From Acidobacteriota bacterium (GTDB taxonomy: Bacteria; Acidobacteriota; Vicinamibacteria; Vicinamibacterales; Vicinamibacteraceae): a DNA stretch of 6,284 nucleotides. The DNA lies in contig JAEZCY010000148.1 in the NCBI GenBank assembly GCA_023429845.1, forward strand, positions 1-6,284, given 5' to 3'. A model generated the notes under the pieces. That model was not told the origin of the DNA and did not search any database. It saw nothing but the letters and a program-made list of their open reading frames with translations. The stretch's first letter is position 1; each line of letters starts with the position of its first letter. A program made the position numbers and the translations under genes. Below, piece after piece: positions 5,001 through 6,284 of this stretch.

Positions 5001-5240
5001 TCACGGCAGGAGGTCGAGGTACTTCCTCCGGGCGGGCATGGCGTGGATGACCAGCTCGTCGTCGTTCTCCAGCACGAGGACGACGGTCTCCAGCAGGCGC
5101 GCGCGAGTGTCGAAACCGAGGCGCAGCTCTCGTGAGGGTGGTCCGTCGTCGAGCGGCTCCACCCAGAGCGGCCAGGCGGCGGCCTGGACCGCGTCGTCCG
5201 GGGTGACGCCGTGCTTGTGCGCGCTGCGGTGAACCCTCAC
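5001..5240 (-). CDS. Putative type II toxin (BrnT-like small protein)
   Basis: A 79-residue protein encoded directly after a ribbon-helix-helix antitoxin. The N-terminal part, HRSAHKHGVTPDDAVQAA (4-21), resembles the 'ar.HGi..ddi..A' opening of a family of small actinobacterial toxins paired with CopG-like antitoxins. Strands follow (LRLGFD, then LLETVVLVLE), and the end VIHAMPARRKYLDLLP (64-79) resembles that family's conserved 'iHAm.aR.kf' tail. The likely target is RNA, by analogy with BrnT RNases, but no catalytic residues can be named with confidence. The GTG start at 5238-5240 overlaps the antitoxin TGA by four bases (GTGA), so translation is coupled and the antitoxin is made first. A longer in-frame extension upstream is arginine-rich antitoxin shadow and is rejected. 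BrnT-like membership is from memory. Confidence 0.7.
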   Translation of the reverse strand: MRVHRSAHKHGVTPDDAVQAAAWPLWVEPLDDGPPSRELRLGFDTRARLLETVVLVLENDDELVIHAMPARRKYLDLLP

Positions 5241-5470
5241 GCGGCGAAGTGCGCTAGCGCGGCCCGGATCGCCTCGGACCGGGTCATGTGCTGCTTCGCC
5301 GCGGTGGCGTCGAGGGCCTCGAGCTCGGTGGCGGTGAGCCGCACGGCGACGACCTGCATCGGCTCCGCGCCGCGGCCGGGCCGGCCACGGCCTCGACGCT
5401 TGAGCGCGTCGACGTCGTAGCCGGCCTCGGCCTCGTCGGCCCACTGCTGGATCTGCTCGTCACTCACCAC
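5237..5470 (-). CDS. Ribbon-helix-helix (CopG-like) antitoxin
   Basis: A 77-residue predicted antitoxin and autorepressor. The C-terminal half has the RHH fold: strand QVVAVRLT (39-46), helix TELEALDATAAKQH (48-61), then MTRSEAIRAALAHFA (62-76), where the TRSEAIR turn/helix is characteristic. The N-terminal part, WADEAEAGYDVDALKRRGRGR (10-30, acidic then basic), resembles the leader seen in other actinobacterial antitoxins of this type and may contact the toxin. Candidate starts are GTG at 5470 or the adjacent GTG at 5467. Neither has a Shine-Dalgarno sequence, but a TANNNT box at 5478-5483 would place the transcript start at or next to the GTG, consistent with leaderless translation. Its stop overlaps the toxin start by four bases. 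RHH antitoxins usually bind their own promoter. Confidence 0.85.
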   Translation of the reverse strand: MVSDEQIQQWADEAEAGYDVDALKRRGRGRPGRGAEPMQVVAVRLTATELEALDATAAKQHMTRSEAIRAALAHFAA

Positions 5471-5477
5471 GTCGAAT

Positions 5478-5507
5478 AGCGTATGACGAAATTGTCAGCG
5501 ACGACAG
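5478..5507 (-). promoter_or_regulatory. Candidate promoter of the antitoxin-toxin operon
   Basis: On the minus strand, TACGCT (5478-5483) fits the actinobacterial TANNNT -10 element. It is followed by 7 bases and then the GTG of the antitoxin, the geometry of a leaderless transcript. CTGTCG (5502-5507), 18 bases upstream, is a weak -35 match. RHH autoregulation would be expected here, but no clean operator repeat is visible. This rests on short motifs only. Confidence 0.3.
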
Positions 5508-5518
5508 GTGCCGCCGAC
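5494..5518 (-). terminator. Candidate terminator of the FnIII protein gene
   Basis: Read on the minus strand, GTCGGCG (5512-5518) pairs with CGCTGAC (5494-5500), 7 pairs including one G-U, around an 11-base loop. AATTT (5489-5493) follows directly. It starts 4 bases after the FnIII stop. It overlaps the candidate -35 region of the antitoxin promoter, so the 52-base gap would have to do both jobs. Confidence 0.4.
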
Positions 5519-5522
5519 CGCC

Positions 5523-6284
5523 TCACCCGCAGCTCACCCCCGCGTACCCGGCGTCGTACCCGCTGAGCCCGGCCCCCCACGCGACGATCCCCGCCCCGGT
5601 GACCCGCACCGCCCCGGCGTCGACGCTCGTACCCGGCACGGTCCACGTCTTCTGCACGGTCGACCCCGGCCACACCAGCCACCCTCCGACCCCGCGCCAG
5701 GGCGACGTCGCGGCGACCAGCACGGGCACGCGCTCGGCGTTGCGCACGTGCACGGTGACGCGCGGCGTGCCGTCGATGCACACCGCCTCGGCGGACACGG
5801 CCAACGCGACCGACCCGCGGGTCCCGGGTGCGCCGAACGGCGTGACGGGAGCCGACGGCGCCGACGCCTCCGATGTCCCGGCCGCGTTCGTCGCGGTCAC
5901 CGTGAACGTGTAGGCCGTGCCGTTCGACAGCCCGGTGACGGTGCACCCGGTCGCGTCCGTCGTGCACGTGGCACCGCCGGGCTGCGCGGTCACGGTCGAG
6001 GACGTCACGGCGCTGCCGCCGTCGTCGGACGGCGCGGTCCACGACACGTCCGCGGCGCCGTTGCCCGCAATCGCGCTGACGTCCGTCGGCGCGGACGGCA
6101 CGGTGACCGGCGGCTGCGCGATCTCGCCCGGCCACTGCGCCACGGTCTCGGTGCCATCGGCGCCGAGCTTCTCGACGCGCAGCGCGTTGATGGAGAACGC
6201 GTTGCCGCCCCCGCCGCCGCGGATGCCGATGTTGCCGATCAGGCCGTCGGCGGGCTGGTCGCCGTCGAGCGTGATCTCGGTGAC
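5523..6284 (-). CDS. Fibronectin type III secreted protein, C-terminal part (5' end off-window)
   Basis: The last 253 residues of a larger protein, whose frame is open to the window edge. Residues 1-48 end an upstream domain of unknown type, glycine-rich at GIRGGGGGNAFSINALRVEKL (20-40). A fibronectin type III domain spans about 62-149: PSAPTDVSAIAGNGAADVSW, then YTFTVTATNAAGTSEAS. It has a Cys pair (107, 114) spaced for a disulphide in a surface loop. The rest (about 154-253) looks like an all-beta module with one Cys near each end (169, 252), again suiting a disulphide. Thr/Ser/Ala-rich linkers, FnIII and paired cysteines are typical of secreted modular glycoside hydrolases of actinomycetes, so an exported carbohydrate-active enzyme is likely. 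The catalytic domain and signal peptide are not visible. An internal GTG at 6143 is rejected as the start because coding continues upstream. Confidence 0.82.
   Translation of the reverse strand, partial: VTEITLDGDQPADGLIGNIGIRGGGGGNAFSINALRVEKLGADGTETVAQWPGEIAQPPVTVPSAPTDVSAIAGNGAADVSWTAPSDDGGSAVTSSTVTAQPGGATCTTDATGCTVTGLSNGTAYTFTVTATNAAGTSEASAPSAPVTPFGAPGTRGSVALAVSAEAVCIDGTPRVTVHVRNAERVPVLVAATSPWRGVGGWLVWPGSTVQKTWTVPGTSVDAGAVRVTGAGIVAWGAGLSGYDAGYAGVSCG

Noticed and set aside
5241..5444. N-terminal extension of the toxin to a start at 5444
   Set aside because: This part is an arginine-rich shadow of the antitoxin gene. The GTGA overlap gives a normal toxin length.
5599..5913. Plus-strand 104-codon frame inside the FnIII gene
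   Set aside because: It is antisense to a clear FnIII and C-terminal module and has no start signal.
1..6284. CRISPR array or tandem repeats
   Set aside because: No regularly spaced direct repeats are visible on reading through the window.

Overview
The window looks like the chromosome of a high-GC actinobacterium. The flanks are very GC-rich, GTG starts are common, and the right end carries the C-terminal part of a fibronectin-III secreted protein of a type common in polysaccharide-degrading actinomycetes (Cellulomonas-like, a guess from style only). The middle of the window (about 1225-4080) uses visibly more AT-rich codons than either flank, which suggests horizontally acquired DNA.

Layout. 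(1) 1 to about 920, minus strand: the left-truncated view of an IS3-family insertion sequence, with OrfA (HTH plus leucine zipper) and OrfB (DDE integrase) joined by a G_GGA_AAA -1 slippery site. (2) About 920-1224: non-coding DNA with short inverted repeats, presumably holding the promoter of the next operon. (3) 1225-4080, plus strand: a tight two-gene operon. It encodes a NYN/PIN-fold predicted RNase and a 745-residue NACHT-type STAND NTPase with a pentapeptide-repeat stretch and a C-terminal winged-helix-like tail. (4) 4081-4250: non-coding DNA with a strong inverted repeat. (5) 4251-4292: the exact 3' half, from anticodon loop to discriminator base, of a tRNA-Arg(CCU). No 5' half is present. 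This is the signature of an attachment site left by a tyrosine-integrase element. (6) From 4293: apparently resident chromosome, with a 116-residue conserved actinobacterial protein, a strong hairpin between convergent genes, a ribbon-helix-helix antitoxin/toxin pair on the minus strand, and the end of a large secreted FnIII protein.

How the parts fit. The tRNA half reads on the plus strand. The standard integration geometry would therefore put the island to its left, with the intact tRNA-Arg and probably the integrase off-window to the left. The NYN-NACHT operon would then be cargo at the island's right end. A sensor/switch ATPase paired with a separate predicted ribonuclease, carried on an island beside a transposon, is the architecture expected of an anti-phage (abortive-infection) system. 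I do not recall a named system with this exact pair. Defence function is inference; the domains, operon structure and tRNA half are read directly from the sequence.
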